A DNA stretch of 64,000 nucleotides from Pseudomonas persica (GTDB taxonomy: Bacteria; Pseudomonadota; Gammaproteobacteria; Pseudomonadales; Pseudomonadaceae): contig NZ_OLKL01000051.1 in the NCBI RefSeq assembly GCF_900291015.1, positions 286,469 to 350,468 of the forward strand, in the 5' to 3' direction. The first letter of the stretch is position 1. The number at the start of each line of letters is the position of its first letter. The position numbers and the translations under genes are program-made. The notes beneath the pieces were generated by a model. It was not told where the DNA came from. It ran no database searches and worked only from the letters and a program-made list of their open reading frames with translations. Of the stretch, positions 18,810-27,582 are shown piece after piece.

Positions 18810-19034
18810 TCAGTGTGCCTTAGCCTGGTCGCGCAGGGCCTGGGCCTCGCGGCAAATCTGCCGGCGCCGTTCGTCATCGGCCGAACGCCATTCGCGAATG
18901 TGCTCGACATGCCGGTGGCAACCCGTGCAGACCCGCTGTTCGTCCAGCCGGCAAACGCTGATGCACGGCGACGGCACGGCGGGGCTGACATTGCTGTAGA
19001 GCGGTTTGGGCGGACGAGCCTGGGTGCTGCTCAT
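18810..19034 (-). CDS. DUF1289 domain small protein
   Basis: A 74-aa protein with four cysteines in the DUF1289 pattern (SPCISVCRLDEQRVCTGCHRHVEHIREW), probably a small metal-binding domain of unknown function. The gene starts one base after the cyaY stop, so the two are co-transcribed and probably coupled. This may point to a link with iron or Fe-S metabolism, but that is context only. Confidence 0.88.
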   Translation of the reverse strand: MSSTQARPPKPLYSNVSPAVPSPCISVCRLDEQRVCTGCHRHVEHIREWRSADDERRRQICREAQALRDQAKAH

Positions 19035-19035
19035 G

Positions 19036-19368
19036 TCAGATCTCGTCGAAGTCCAGCTTCTCGCCGGCCCGCTCCCAGACGATGCGCTCGAGCATTTCGC
19101 CCAGCAGCTCCTCGCTCTTCTCGCACACCCACTTGCCGCTCTCTTCGTCGTAGTCGAAGTGGAAACCGCCGGAACGGTCGGCCAGCCACAGCTGGCGCAG
19201 CGGCTCCTGGCGGCTGAAGATCAGCGTGCTGCCATTGTCGAACTTGATGGTCAGGACGCCAGCGGAGTTCTCCATGTCCAGGTCCAGGCCGCTCTCGTCG
19301 AACAGGTCTTCCAGGGCCTGTTGGGTCGCGTCGACCAGATCATGGAAACGCGCTTCACTCAAACTCAT
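19036..19368 (-). CDS. cyaY: Frataxin homologue CyaY
   Basis: A 110-aa frataxin that binds iron and modulates Fe-S cluster assembly on IscS. The acidic first helix (SEARFHDLVDATQQALEDLFDESGLDLD) and the beta-sheet strand LTIKFDNGSTLIFSRQEPLRQLWLA are characteristic. It heads a two-gene unit with the DUF1289 protein and is divergent from lptM-lysA; this cyaY/lptM/lysA order is common in gammaproteobacteria. Confidence 0.95.
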   Translation of the reverse strand: MSLSEARFHDLVDATQQALEDLFDESGLDLDMENSAGVLTIKFDNGSTLIFSRQEPLRQLWLADRSGGFHFDYDEESGKWVCEKSEELLGEMLERIVWERAGEKLDFDEI

Positions 19369-19619
19369 TGCAGGAACCTCGAAATTGGCTGCGTTACAGG
19401 CAAGCCCGGCAAGATACGGCCGCTTGCCGCCGAATGCAAAGGTTTAGCCGTTACCTTCCCTGGCATGAACTTGAAGCCAGCGCAGTACCTGTGGGAGCGG
19501 GAAAGGCCCCTTGCAGGCGCTAAGAATAGCCCGCCCGGCGGGCCGGCCCTTGCATAGGCAAGCCGTCGGTCGCTCGGTATACTCGGGCGAAATACTGCAT
19601 ATTTCTAAGGATTTCACCC
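19369..19619. other. Divergent intergenic region cyaY/lptM with half REP
   Basis: No gene seen. A TATACT hexamer at 19577-19582 about 40 bases before lptM is a plausible -10. A degenerate half REP (CTGTGGGAGCGGGAAAGGCC, about 19490-19510) and a short palindrome GCCCGCCCGGCGGGC (19529-19543) are present. Confidence 0.4.
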
Positions 19620-19835
19620 ATGAAGCGCCTGATTTCCTCCCTCGCGGCGCTGGTCGCTGTTGCCTGCCTCGTTTCGGCCTGCGGCCAGAAAGGCCCGCTG
19701 TACCTGCCTGAAGACGGCAAGGACGGCAAGGCCAGCCACAAGTCGCACCAGTACCAGCCCAAAGCCAAGCCGGCCCCGACGCAGGAACAGCAGCCCGAGC
19801 TGCAGTCCGAGCCCGAGCAGTCGCCAGCGCAGTAA
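19620..19835 (+). CDS. lptM: LPS translocon maturation chaperone-like lipoprotein LptM
   Basis: A 71-aa lipoprotein: signal peptide MKRLISSLAALVAVACLVSAC with lipobox LVSAC, followed by GQKGPLYLPED, the signature of YifL/LptM, which helps the LptD/E outer-membrane translocon mature. The tail is a Gln/Pro/Glu-rich low-complexity extension. It is nine bases upstream of lysA, the usual genomic position. Confidence 0.93.
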   Translation: MKRLISSLAALVAVACLVSACGQKGPLYLPEDGKDGKASHKSHQYQPKAKPAPTQEQQPELQSEPEQSPAQ

Positions 19836-19844
19836 GGAAACCAG

Positions 19845-21092
19845 ATGAACGCTTTCAACTACCGCGACGGTGAGCTGTTCGCGGAAGGCGTGGGCCTGTC
19901 GGCCATCGCCGAACGCTACGGCACCCCGACCTACGTATATTCACGCGCCCACATCGAGGCCCAGTACCGTAGCTACGCCGACGCCCTGCAAGGCACCGAG
20001 CACCTGGTGTGCTTCGCGGTCAAGGCCAACTCCAACCTCGGCGTGCTGAACGTGCTGGCGCGCCTGGGCGCAGGCTTCGACATCGTCTCCGGCGGTGAGC
20101 TGGAGCGCGTGCTGGCCGCTGGCGGCCGTGCCGACCGCGTGGTGTTCTCCGGCGTCGGCAAAACCCGCGACGACATGCGCCGTGCCCTGGAAGTCGGCGT
20201 GCACTGCTTCAACGTCGAATCCACCGACGAGCTGGAGCGCCTGCAGGTGGTGGCCGCCGAGATGGGCAAGGTTGCCCCGGTCTCGCTGCGGGTCAACCCG
20301 GACGTCGACGCCGGCACCCACCCGTACATCTCCACGGGCCTTAAAGAAAACAAGTTCGGCATCGCCATCGCCGACGCCGAGGCCATCTACGTGCGCGCCG
20401 CGCAGTTGCCGAACCTGGAAGTGGTCGGTGTCGACTGCCACATTGGTTCGCAGCTGACCACCGTCGAGCCTTTCCTCGATGCCCTCGACCGCCTGCTGGT
20501 ACTGGTCGACCGCCTGGCAGAGTGCGGCATCCACCTGCGCCACCTGGACCTGGGTGGCGGTGTCGGCGTGCGTTACCGCGATGAGGAGCCGCCGCTGGTG
20601 GCCGACTACATCAAGGCCATCCGCGAGCGCCTCGGCGACCGCGACCTGGCCCTGGTGTTCGAGCCGGGCCGCTACATCGTGGCCAACGCCGGCGTCCTGC
20701 TGACCCGCGTGGAATACCTCAAGCACACCGAACACAAGGACTTCGCCATCATCGATGCGGCGATGAACGACCTGATCCGCCCGGCCCTGTACCAGGCCTG
20801 GATGGGTGTCAGCGCGGTCAAGCCTCGCACAGGCGAAGGCCGTGCCTACGACCTGGTCGGGCCGATCTGCGAGACTGGCGACTTCCTCGGCAAGGACCGC
20901 GTGCTGAACCTGGCCGAAGGTGACCTGCTGGCCGTACAGTCCGCTGGCGCCTATGGTTTTGTCATGAGCTCCAACTACAACACCCGTGGCCGTTGCGCTG
21001 AAATCCTGGTCGACGGCGACCAGGCCTTCGAAGTACGCCGCCGCGAGACCATCGCCGAATTGTACGCTGGCGAAAGCCTGCTGCCGGAGTAA
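19845..21092 (+). CDS. lysA: Diaminopimelate decarboxylase
   Basis: A 415-aa PLP enzyme for the last step of lysine synthesis (meso-diaminopimelate to lysine). The PLP lysine is in CFAVKANSNLGVL; the glycine-rich phosphate-binding loop is DLGGGVGVRY, and EPGRYIVANAG and the C-terminal SAGAYGFVMSSNYNTRGR are conserved. AAGGAA precedes the ATG. It is co-transcribed with lptM and dapF. Confidence 0.97.
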   Translation: MNAFNYRDGELFAEGVGLSAIAERYGTPTYVYSRAHIEAQYRSYADALQGTEHLVCFAVKANSNLGVLNVLARLGAGFDIVSGGELERVLAAGGRADRVVFSGVGKTRDDMRRALEVGVHCFNVESTDELERLQVVAAEMGKVAPVSLRVNPDVDAGTHPYISTGLKENKFGIAIADAEAIYVRAAQLPNLEVVGVDCHIGSQLTTVEPFLDALDRLLVLVDRLAECGIHLRHLDLGGGVGVRYRDEEPPLVADYIKAIRERLGDRDLALVFEPGRYIVANAGVLLTRVEYLKHTEHKDFAIIDAAMNDLIRPALYQAWMGVSAVKPRTGEGRAYDLVGPICETGDFLGKDRVLNLAEGDLLAVQSAGAYGFVMSSNYNTRGRCAEILVDGDQAFEVRRRETIAELYAGESLLPE

Positions 21093-21096
21093 GCCC

Positions 21097-21927
21097 ATGC
21101 TGCTGCGTTTTACCAAGATGCATGGGCTGGGCAACGACTTCATGGTCCTCGACCTGGTCAGCCAGCACGCGCACATCCAGCCCAAGCACGCCAAGCAATG
21201 GGGTGACCGCCACACCGGCATCGGCTTCGACCAGTTGCTGATCGTCGAGGCGCCGAACAACCCGGAAGTGGACTTCCGCTACCGCATCTTCAACGCCGAC
21301 GGCTCCGAGGTCGAGCAGTGCGGCAACGGTGCGCGCTGCTTCGCCCGCTTCGTGCTGGACAAGCGCCTGACCGCGAAAAAGCGCATCCGCGTGGAAACCA
21401 AGAGCGGCATCATCGAACTGGACGTGCAGAACGACGGCCAGATCAGTGTCGACATGGGGCCACCGCGCTTCATCCCTGCCGAAATCCCCTTCGTCGCCGA
21501 CGCGCAGGCGCTGAACTACCCACTGGAAGTCGACGGCCAGGTGCATTCGATTGCCGCCGTGTCCATGGGTAATCCGCATGCCGTGCTGCGTGTCGACGAC
21601 GTGCGTAGCGCCCCCGTGCACCAGCTGGGCCCGAAGATCGAGAACCACCCACGCTTCCCGCAGCGGGTGAATGCCGGCTTCCTCCAGGTCATCGACCGCC
21701 ACCGCGCCAACCTGCGCGTGTGGGAACGCGGTGCGGGCGAAACCCAGGCCTGTGGCACCGGCGCCTGCGCCGCCGCCGTGGCGGCGATCAGCCAGGGCTG
21801 GATGGACTCCCCGGTATCCCTCGACCTGCCCGGTGGCCGCCTGCACATCGAATGGGCCGGCCCCGGCAAGCCCGTGCTGATGACCGGCCCGGCCGTACGC
21901 GTCTACGAAGGACAGGTTCGTCTCTAA
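21097..21927 (+). CDS. dapF: Diaminopimelate epimerase
   Basis: A 276-aa cofactor-independent racemase converting LL- to meso-diaminopimelate, needed for lysine and peptidoglycan. The two catalytic cysteines are in QCGNGARCFARFV and QACGTGACAAAVAA; the N-terminus MLLRFTKMHGLGNDFMVLD fixes the start. Four bases separate it from the lysA stop. Confidence 0.97.
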   Translation: MLLRFTKMHGLGNDFMVLDLVSQHAHIQPKHAKQWGDRHTGIGFDQLLIVEAPNNPEVDFRYRIFNADGSEVEQCGNGARCFARFVLDKRLTAKKRIRVETKSGIIELDVQNDGQISVDMGPPRFIPAEIPFVADAQALNYPLEVDGQVHSIAAVSMGNPHAVLRVDDVRSAPVHQLGPKIENHPRFPQRVNAGFLQVIDRHRANLRVWERGAGETQACGTGACAAAVAAISQGWMDSPVSLDLPGGRLHIEWAGPGKPVLMTGPAVRVYEGQVRL

Positions 21928-21940
21928 GCGAGTAACCGCC

Positions 21941-22651
21941 ATGACCGATCAGCCCCAGGTTGTACCCCCGCAGTCCGCCGAGCTCGATGCCGAAGCGGTG
22001 GTCGCCTACCTGCGCGCCCACCCCACCTTCTTCGCCGAGCATGACGAGCTGCTGCTCGAACAGCGCATCCCCCACCAGCGTGGCGACAGCGTGTCGCTGG
22101 TGGAGCGCCAGCTCAAGCTGCTGCGCGATCGCAACATCGAGATGCGCCACCGCCTTTCGCAACTGATGGACGTGGCCCGCGACAACGATCGGCTGTTCGA
22201 CAAGACCCGCCGGCTGATCCTCGACCTGCTCGACGCCGGCAGCCTGGAAGAAGTGGTGATGGCGGTCGAAGACAGCCTGCGCCAGGAATTCCAGGTGCCC
22301 TTCGTCAGCCTGATCCTGTTCGGCGAAAACGTCGCGCCGGTCGGGCGCTGGGTGAGCAACGCCGAAGCCCAGCAGGCCATCGGTGCCCTGCTGGGCGGCG
22401 GCAAGACGGTCAGCGGCAACCTGCGCGAACACGAGCTGGCCTTCCTGTTCGGTGAGGAACAGCGCCGGGAAGTGGGCTCGAGCGCCGTGGCTGCCCTGGA
22501 ATACCAGGGCCTGCACGGGGTGCTGGCGATCGGCAGCCGCGACCCGCAACACTACAAGAGCAGCGTCGGCACCCTGTTCCTCGGCTACATCGCCGAAGTA
22601 CTTGGCCGCGTTGTGCCCCGCGTTACCCAGACCCTGCGCCCGGTACGCTGA
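21941..22651 (+). CDS. DUF484 family protein (GAF-like)
   Basis: A 236-aa protein of the DUF484 family always found between dapF and xerC: an N-terminal helical segment (AEAVVAYLRAHPTFFAEHDELLLEQRIPH) and a GAF-like sensor fold (DAGSLEEVVMAVEDSLRQEFQVPFVSLILFG). Function unknown. Its stop overlaps the xerC start (TGATG), giving translational coupling. Confidence 0.92.
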   Translation: MTDQPQVVPPQSAELDAEAVVAYLRAHPTFFAEHDELLLEQRIPHQRGDSVSLVERQLKLLRDRNIEMRHRLSQLMDVARDNDRLFDKTRRLILDLLDAGSLEEVVMAVEDSLRQEFQVPFVSLILFGENVAPVGRWVSNAEAQQAIGALLGGGKTVSGNLREHELAFLFGEEQRREVGSSAVAALEYQGLHGVLAIGSRDPQHYKSSVGTLFLGYIAEVLGRVVPRVTQTLRPVR

Positions 22652-23550
22652 TGGAACGCCAACTGGAGGCTTATTGCGCACACCTGCGCAACGAGCGCCA
22701 GGTGTCCGAGCACACCCTGCTGGGCTACCGTCGCGACCTCGACAAGGTCGTCGCCTACTGCAAGGAACACGGCATTGCCGGTTGGCAGGCGCTGCAGATC
22801 CAGCAGCTGCGCCAGCTGATCGCTCGCCAGCATCACCATGGCCAGTCCTCGCGCAGCCTGGCGCGGCTGTTGTCGGCGGTGCGTGGCCTGTACCGCTACC
22901 TCAACCGTGAAGGCCTGTGCCAGCACGACCCGGCCAGCGGCCTGAGCGCGCCCAAGGGCGAACGCCGGCTGCCCAAGGTGCTGGACACCGACCGCGCCCT
23001 GCAACTGCTTGATGGCGGTGTCGACGATGATTTTATCGCCAGACGCGACCAGGCCATCCTCGAACTGTTCTACTCGTCAGGCCTGCGCCTGTCCGAGCTG
23101 ACCAACCTCGACCTCGATCACCTTGACCTCGCCGCCGGCCTGGTGCAGGTGCTGGGCAAAGGCGGCAAGGCCCGTGTGCTGCCGGTTGGCCGCAAGGCCC
23201 GCGAGGCCTTGCAGGCCTGGTACCGCCTGCGCGGCATCGGCAACCCGCGCGACCGCGCGGTGTTCATCACCCGCCAGGGCAACCGCATCAGCCCACGGGC
23301 CGTTCAGCAACGGGTGAAGGCGGCCGGTGAGCGCGAGCTGGGCCAGCACCTGCACCCGCACATGCTTCGCCATTCCTTCGCCAGCCATGTGCTGGAATCG
23401 TCCCAGGACCTGCGCGCGGTGCAGGAGATGCTCGGCCATGCCGACATCGGCACCACGCAGATCTACACCCACCTGGACTTCCAGCACCTGGCCGCGGTGT
23501 ACGACAGCGCCCACCCTCGGGCCAAACGCAGCAAAGGCACAGAATCATGA
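22651..23550 (+). CDS. xerC: Tyrosine recombinase XerC
   Basis: A 299-aa site-specific recombinase that, with XerD, resolves chromosome dimers at dif. The SAM-like N-terminal DNA-binding domain is followed by the catalytic domain with Arg in SSGLRLSELTNLDLD, His-X-X-Arg in HMLRHSFASHVLES, and the nucleophile Tyr in DIGTTQIYTHLDF. It overlaps the DUF484 gene at the start and the HAD gene at the end (ATGA). Confidence 0.97.
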   Translation: MERQLEAYCAHLRNERQVSEHTLLGYRRDLDKVVAYCKEHGIAGWQALQIQQLRQLIARQHHHGQSSRSLARLLSAVRGLYRYLNREGLCQHDPASGLSAPKGERRLPKVLDTDRALQLLDGGVDDDFIARRDQAILELFYSSGLRLSELTNLDLDHLDLAAGLVQVLGKGGKARVLPVGRKAREALQAWYRLRGIGNPRDRAVFITRQGNRISPRAVQQRVKAAGERELGQHLHPHMLRHSFASHVLESSQDLRAVQEMLGHADIGTTQIYTHLDFQHLAAVYDSAHPRAKRSKGTES

Positions 23551-24242
23551 GCATCAAGCTGATTACCTTCGACCTCGACGACACCCTGTGGGATACCGCG
23601 CCGGTGATTGCCAGCGCGGAAGTCGTGCTGCGCGACTGGCTCGAAGCCAACGCCCCGATCCTTGGCGGCGTGCCGGTGGAACACCTGTTCGCCATCCGCG
23701 AACGCCTGGTGCAGGCCGAGCCCGGCCTGAAGCACCGCATCAGTGCGCTGCGCCGACGGGTGCTGTTTCACGCCCTGGAAGAAGTCGGCTACAGCGAAAA
23801 GCATGCGCAGGAGCTGGCCAACGAAGGTTTCGAAATATTCCTGCATGCCCGCCACCAGGTGGAGATTTTCCCGGAGGTGCAGCCGGTGCTGGAGATCCTG
23901 CGCCACCACTACACCCTGGGCGTGGTCACCAACGGCAATGCCGACGTGAGCCGGCTGGGGCTGGCAGACTACTTCCGTTTTGCCCTGTGTGCCGAGGACC
24001 TCGGCATCGGCAAGCCGGACCCGGCGCCGTTCCTGGAAGCCCTGCGCCGCGGCGAAGTGGAGGCCAGCGCGGCGGTGCACATCGGTGACCACCCGGGCGA
24101 TGACATCGCCGGCGCCCAGCGTGCCGGGCTGCGGGCGGTGTGGTTCAACCCGCAGGGCAAGGCCTGGGTAGGCGAACAGGCGCCGGATGCCGAGATCCAG
24201 CGCCTGTCGCAGTTGCCCGACATCCTCACGCGCTGGCGCTGA
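23547..24242 (+). CDS. HAD-superfamily hydrolase (YigB-like)
   Basis: A 231-aa haloacid dehalogenase-like phosphatase: nucleophile motif ITFDLDDTLWDTAPV, motif II GVVTNGNAD, the Lys of motif III in GIGKPDPAPF, and motif IV HIGDHPGDDIAGA. E. coli YigB, next to xerC, dephosphorylates FMN and other small phosphates. The first codon overlaps the xerC stop. A REP pair and a terminator follow. Confidence 0.92.
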   Translation: MSIKLITFDLDDTLWDTAPVIASAEVVLRDWLEANAPILGGVPVEHLFAIRERLVQAEPGLKHRISALRRRVLFHALEEVGYSEKHAQELANEGFEIFLHARHQVEIFPEVQPVLEILRHHYTLGVVTNGNADVSRLGLADYFRFALCAEDLGIGKPDPAPFLEALRRGEVEASAAVHIGDHPGDDIAGAQRAGLRAVWFNPQGKAWVGEQAPDAEIQRLSQLPDILTRWR

Positions 24243-24243
24243 C

Positions 24244-24360
24244 AGGGGCCGCTTCGCGGCTCATTCGCGGGTAAACCCGCTCCCACAAGTTCACCACTGC
24301 CCTCAGGTCCTGCGCCGTCCCTGTGGGAGCGGGTTTACCCGCGAATAGGCCGGTACAGGC
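24244..24360. repeat. REP pair (inverted), type A
   Basis: Inverted arms with core ATTCGCGGGTAAACCCGCTC lie between the HAD hydrolase gene and the sutA terminator. Confidence 0.88.
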
Positions 24361-24376
24361 GACACAAAACCGACAC

Positions 24377-24409
24377 AAAAAAGCCCGCAGCGACGGCGGG
24401 CTTTTTTTT
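24377..24409. terminator. Bidirectional terminator between the xerC operon and sutA
   Basis: Stem AAGCCCGC / GCGGGCTT with a ~6-base loop, an A-run on the left and T(8) on the right, so it can end both the rightward xerC operon and the leftward sutA transcript. Confidence 0.88.
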
Positions 24410-24420
24410 CGATCAGCCAC

Positions 24421-24750
24421 TCAGATAGGGCGGCTGCCGTACTTGTTGTCCGGCTTCTTGGGCGGGTCGGCGACCACGTTGGCCTCGACTTCCTGAACCT
24501 TGCCACCGCGAGCGAGGAACTCTTCCATGGCCTTGGCCAGGGCGTCACGCTCCTTCTGCTTGGTTTCCATGCTCGGCATCTCGTCTACCGAGACCGCCGC
24601 CTTGGATTTGCCCTTGGCAACGGGTGCCGGACTGCTGTCGTCATCACCAGCGTCTTCGGCAACGTCATCAGCTGCCGCTTCGAGGCCTTCATCGCCCTCG
24701 TCTTCGTCACCTACTTCGAGGTCATCATTTTCCAGATCGTCGTCGCTCAT
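24421..24750 (-). CDS. sutA: RNA polymerase-associated regulator SutA
   Basis: A 109-aa, strongly acidic protein (MSDDDLENDDLEVGDEDEGD) with a helical middle (METKQKERDALAKAMEEFLARGG) and the C-terminal PKKPDNKYGSRPI. This matches SutA of P. aeruginosa, which binds RNA polymerase and supports transcription in slow-growing cells. Its position next to amtB-glnK is the same as in P. aeruginosa. The 430 bases upstream hold strong hairpins and could form a long leader. Confidence 0.93.
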   Translation of the reverse strand: MSDDDLENDDLEVGDEDEGDEGLEAAADDVAEDAGDDDSSPAPVAKGKSKAAVSVDEMPSMETKQKERDALAKAMEEFLARGGKVQEVEANVVADPPKKPDNKYGSRPI

Positions 24751-25130
24751 GTTCTACCTCATGACTTGCGAAAAGCAGGTTAGTTATAGACCAGTGCAGC
24801 CGTAGACCGGCAGCCACCAGTGAAAATTCAACTGGCCGTGGGTTAGGCCACTGCCCATGGGTCGGCGCTCCTGATGGGAGGCGGCACCCGGCAGGCCCTG
24901 CTCCTGGCACGACCTGACAAATCCTTTAGCCCCTGCTGGCCACACGCTATTGGCAAGCCTAGCAAAGGCTGGCGAAGCGTGTGGACTACTCGTCAAACAC
25001 CCTTCGGCGCGCATTCTAGCGCGCCAGCAGAAAAAGCAAAGCACCATGAATGCTCTGCGTTTTGTAAGTTTTCTGCCTACGTCGCGAACGTGACGGATAA
25101 ACCGTTTGCCGTGCGGGAAATGCTAAAAAT
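24751..25130. other. Structured intergenic region sutA/amtB
   Basis: No plausible gene. Two hairpins stand out: a long one at 24940-24984 (outer stem CCACACGCT/AGCGTGTGG, inner stem AGCCT/AGGCT) and a short perfect one at 25006-25025 (GGCGCGC/GCGCGCC with loop ATTCTA). Neither has a T-tract, so they are not standard terminators. Confidence 0.5.
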
Positions 25131-25168
25131 CTGGCAAAAAAAATGCCCGGCAAGCCGGGCAAGTTTTT
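25131..25168 (-). terminator. Rho-independent terminator of glnK-amtB
   Basis: Stem TGCCCGGC/GCCGGGCA with a 2-base loop and, on the minus strand, a run of eight U. It lies just after the amtB stop. Confidence 0.9.
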
Positions 25169-25180
25169 ACCGCGCCGCAG

Positions 25181-26512
25181 TTACAGGTTGTAGCCGCGCT
25201 CGTTGTGCTGAGCCAGGTCGAGGCCGACCGACTCTTCTTCTTCGCTGACCCGCAGGCCCATCACCACATCCAGCACCTTGAGGATCACATAGGTGACGAC
25301 GGCGGTGTAGACCACGGTGAAGATCACGCCCTTGGCCTGGATCCAGACCTGCATGCCGATGTCGGTGACGGCACCGAAGCCGCCCAGCGCCGGGGCTGCG
25401 AATACGCCGGTGAGGATGGCGCCGACGATACCGCCGATGCCGTGCACGCCGAAGGCATCCAGCGAGTCGTCATAGCCCAGCTTGCGCTTGAGGCTGGTGG
25501 CGCAGAAGTAGCAGATCACACCCGAGGCCAGGCCGATCACCAGGGCGCCCATCGGGCCTACGGTACCGGCAGCCGGGGTGATGGCGACCAGGCCGGCGAC
25601 CACACCCGAGGCGATGCCCAGGGCGCTCGGTTTGCCGTGGCCGATCCACTCGGCGAACATCCAGCTCAGGGCCGCTGCGGCAGTGGCGATCTGAGTCACC
25701 AGCATAGCCATGCCGGCAGTGCCGTTGGCGGCGGCGGCGGAGCCTGCGTTGAAGCCGAACCAGCCGATCCACAGCATGGCCGCGCCCATCAGGGTGTAGC
25801 CCAGGTTGTGCGGGGCCATCGGGGTGGTCGGGTAGCCCTTGCGCTTGCCCAGCACCAGGCAGCAGACCAGGCCCGCGACACCGGCGTTGATGTGCACCAC
25901 GGTGCCGCCAGCGAAGTCCAGCACGCCCCAGTCCCACATCAGCGCACCGTCACCGCTCCAGACCATGTGCGCGATCGGCGCGTAGACCAGGGTGAACCAG
26001 ATGCCCATGAATACCAGCATCGCGGAGAACTTCATGCGCTCGGCGAAGGCACCGACGATCAGCGCCGGGGTGATGATGGCGAAGGTCATCTGGAAGGTGA
26101 TGAATACCGCTTCAGGGAACAGCGCAGCAGCCGAGGTCAGGTTCGAGGGCGTGACGCCGCTGAGGAACGCCTTGGAGAAGCCACCGACGAAGGAATTGAA
26201 GTTGAGCACGCCCTTTTCCATACCGGTGGTATCGAAGGCCATGCTGTAGCCGTAGACGACCCAGAGAATGCTCATCAGGCCAGTGATTGCAAAGCACTGC
26301 ATCATCACCGACAGCACGTTCTTGGAACGCACCATACCGCCATAGAACAGGGCCAGGCCCGGAACGGTCATGAACAGCACCAGCGCCGTTGCAGTCAGCA
26401 TCCAGGCGGTGTCGCCGGAGTTCAGCGCTGGGGCAGCTTCCTCGGCCAGGGCAAGCCCGGGCATTACGAGGGACAATAGGGCTCCTAGCCCTGCGATCTT
26501 ACGCAGAGTCAT
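25181..26512 (-). CDS. amtB: Ammonium transporter AmtB
   Basis: A 443-aa trimeric ammonium channel. A signal peptide (MTLRKIAGLGALLSLVMPGLALAEEA) is followed by ~11 membrane spans; conserved motifs include DTAWMLTATALVLFMTVPGLALFYGG, the signature DFAGGTVVHINAGVAGLV with a pore histidine, and the second pore histidine in GVHGIGGIVGAILTGVFA. It is paired with glnK, whose product blocks the channel when nitrogen is plentiful. Confidence 0.97.
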   Translation of the reverse strand: MTLRKIAGLGALLSLVMPGLALAEEAAPALNSGDTAWMLTATALVLFMTVPGLALFYGGMVRSKNVLSVMMQCFAITGLMSILWVVYGYSMAFDTTGMEKGVLNFNSFVGGFSKAFLSGVTPSNLTSAAALFPEAVFITFQMTFAIITPALIVGAFAERMKFSAMLVFMGIWFTLVYAPIAHMVWSGDGALMWDWGVLDFAGGTVVHINAGVAGLVCCLVLGKRKGYPTTPMAPHNLGYTLMGAAMLWIGWFGFNAGSAAAANGTAGMAMLVTQIATAAAALSWMFAEWIGHGKPSALGIASGVVAGLVAITPAAGTVGPMGALVIGLASGVICYFCATSLKRKLGYDDSLDAFGVHGIGGIVGAILTGVFAAPALGGFGAVTDIGMQVWIQAKGVIFTVVYTAVVTYVILKVLDVVMGLRVSEEEESVGLDLAQHNERGYNL

Positions 26513-26558
26513 GTTGTTTTCTCCTGGGGCGTTGGGTTTGGTGAGGCTTTGTTGCTGC

Positions 26559-26897
26559 TTAGATCGCGTCGGTATCGGTTTCGCCGGTACGGATACGGAT
26601 CGCCTGCTCCAGATTCACCACGAAAATCTTGCCGTCACCGATCTTGCCGGTGTTGGCTGCCTTGGTGATGGCTTCGATTACCCGATCAAGGTCCTTGTCA
26701 TCGATGGCGACATCGATCTTCACCTTGGGCAGGAAATCGACCACGTATTCAGCACCGCGATACAGCTCGGTGTGGCCCTTCTGCCGACCGAAGCCTTTGA
26801 CTTCGGTGACGGTAATGCCCTGCACGCCGATTTCCGACAGCGACTCGCGCACGTCGTCCAGCTTGAACGGCTTGATGATGGCTGTGACTAGCTTCAT
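26559..26897 (-). CDS. glnK: Nitrogen regulatory PII protein GlnK
   Basis: A 112-aa PII protein; the T-loop carries the uridylylated Tyr51 in ELYRGAEYVVDF, and the B- and C-loops (IGDGKIFVVNLEQAIRIRTGE) are intact. It senses ATP/ADP and 2-oxoglutarate and controls AmtB and NtrB. The start at 26897 gives the standard PII length. It precedes amtB by 46 bases in one operon. A GG-N10-GC pair at 26999-27014 is only a weak match to a sigma-54 promoter, though NtrC/sigma-54 control is expected for the family. Confidence 0.97.
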   Translation of the reverse strand: MKLVTAIIKPFKLDDVRESLSEIGVQGITVTEVKGFGRQKGHTELYRGAEYVVDFLPKVKIDVAIDDKDLDRVIEAITKAANTGKIGDGKIFVVNLEQAIRIRTGETDTDAI

Positions 26898-27315
26898 GAA
26901 ACTCTCTCCCGATTTGGTGGACTTGCCCCAGGAAAACAAACCCGTCTCAAGTCTAAGCGCAGCGGTTGGCTTTGTAACGCGTCGTCGGCATCCGGCTCCG
27001 CGTGCGCACTGCCTGGTCACAAGGAACTGCATCAGTGCATGGCTCATACGGGTCACTGCAGAAACCTTGCCAGTTCCGCCAACGCTCGGGAAAACAGTGA
27101 GTTATGTGAATCCGTCGGGATTGGCCAGTCGCCAGCATGGAAAACATGCACAAATTCGGTGCGCCATGACCTGGCACACTGCTCGAAAAATGTGCAAATG
27201 CCAGCTCCTGATCTGGCTGTACCGGCGATGAGGCCAGTACAGGCAACACCCAAAAGGCCGGGGTCGCCCGTGCTACACTGCCGGCCATTTCTCAGTATCC
27301 GTGGACAGCCGAATC
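26898..27315. other. Divergent intergenic region glnK/ubiK
   Basis: About 420 bp with no supported gene. It must contain the promoters of glnK-amtB (left) and of the ubiK operon (right). I found no convincing sigma-70 pair and only the weak sigma-54-like element noted under glnK. Confidence 0.4.
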
Positions 27316-27582
27316 ATGCTCGCGCCCAAAGCCCTTCTCGATGCCCTGAGCGACCAGGCCTCGCGCCTGTTCAGCAGTGATACCGCCCAGCCCCGCGCCG
27401 AACTGGAAAGCCAGTTCAAGGTGCTGATGCAAGGTGCCTTCAGCAAGCTGGACCTGGTCAGCCGCGAAGAATTCGACAGCCAGATGGTCGTACTGGCGCG
27501 CACCCGTGCACGCCTCGAGGCCCTGGAGACACAAGTAGCCGAGCTGGAAGCCCGGCTGAACCCGACCCCACAGGACGAATGA
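27316..27582 (+). CDS. ubiK: Ubiquinone biosynthesis accessory factor UbiK
   Basis: An 88-aa UbiK (YqiC) protein: N-terminal amphipathic helix (MLAPKALLDALSDQASRLF) and C-terminal coiled coil (EFDSQMVVLARTRARLEALETQVAELEARL). It assists the UbiJ-linked aerobic ubiquinone complex. I prefer the ATG at 27316 to the GTG at 27301 by family length. Its stop abuts the next ATG without a gap. Confidence 0.93.
   Translation: MLAPKALLDALSDQASRLFSSDTAQPRAELESQFKVLMQGAFSKLDLVSREEFDSQMVVLARTRARLEALETQVAELEARLNPTPQDE

Noticed and set aside
26999..27014. Sigma-54 promoter for glnK-amtB
   Set aside because: Only GG-N10-GC plus a few consensus bases fit, and it lies ~100 bp from the start; kept as a remark, not a feature.
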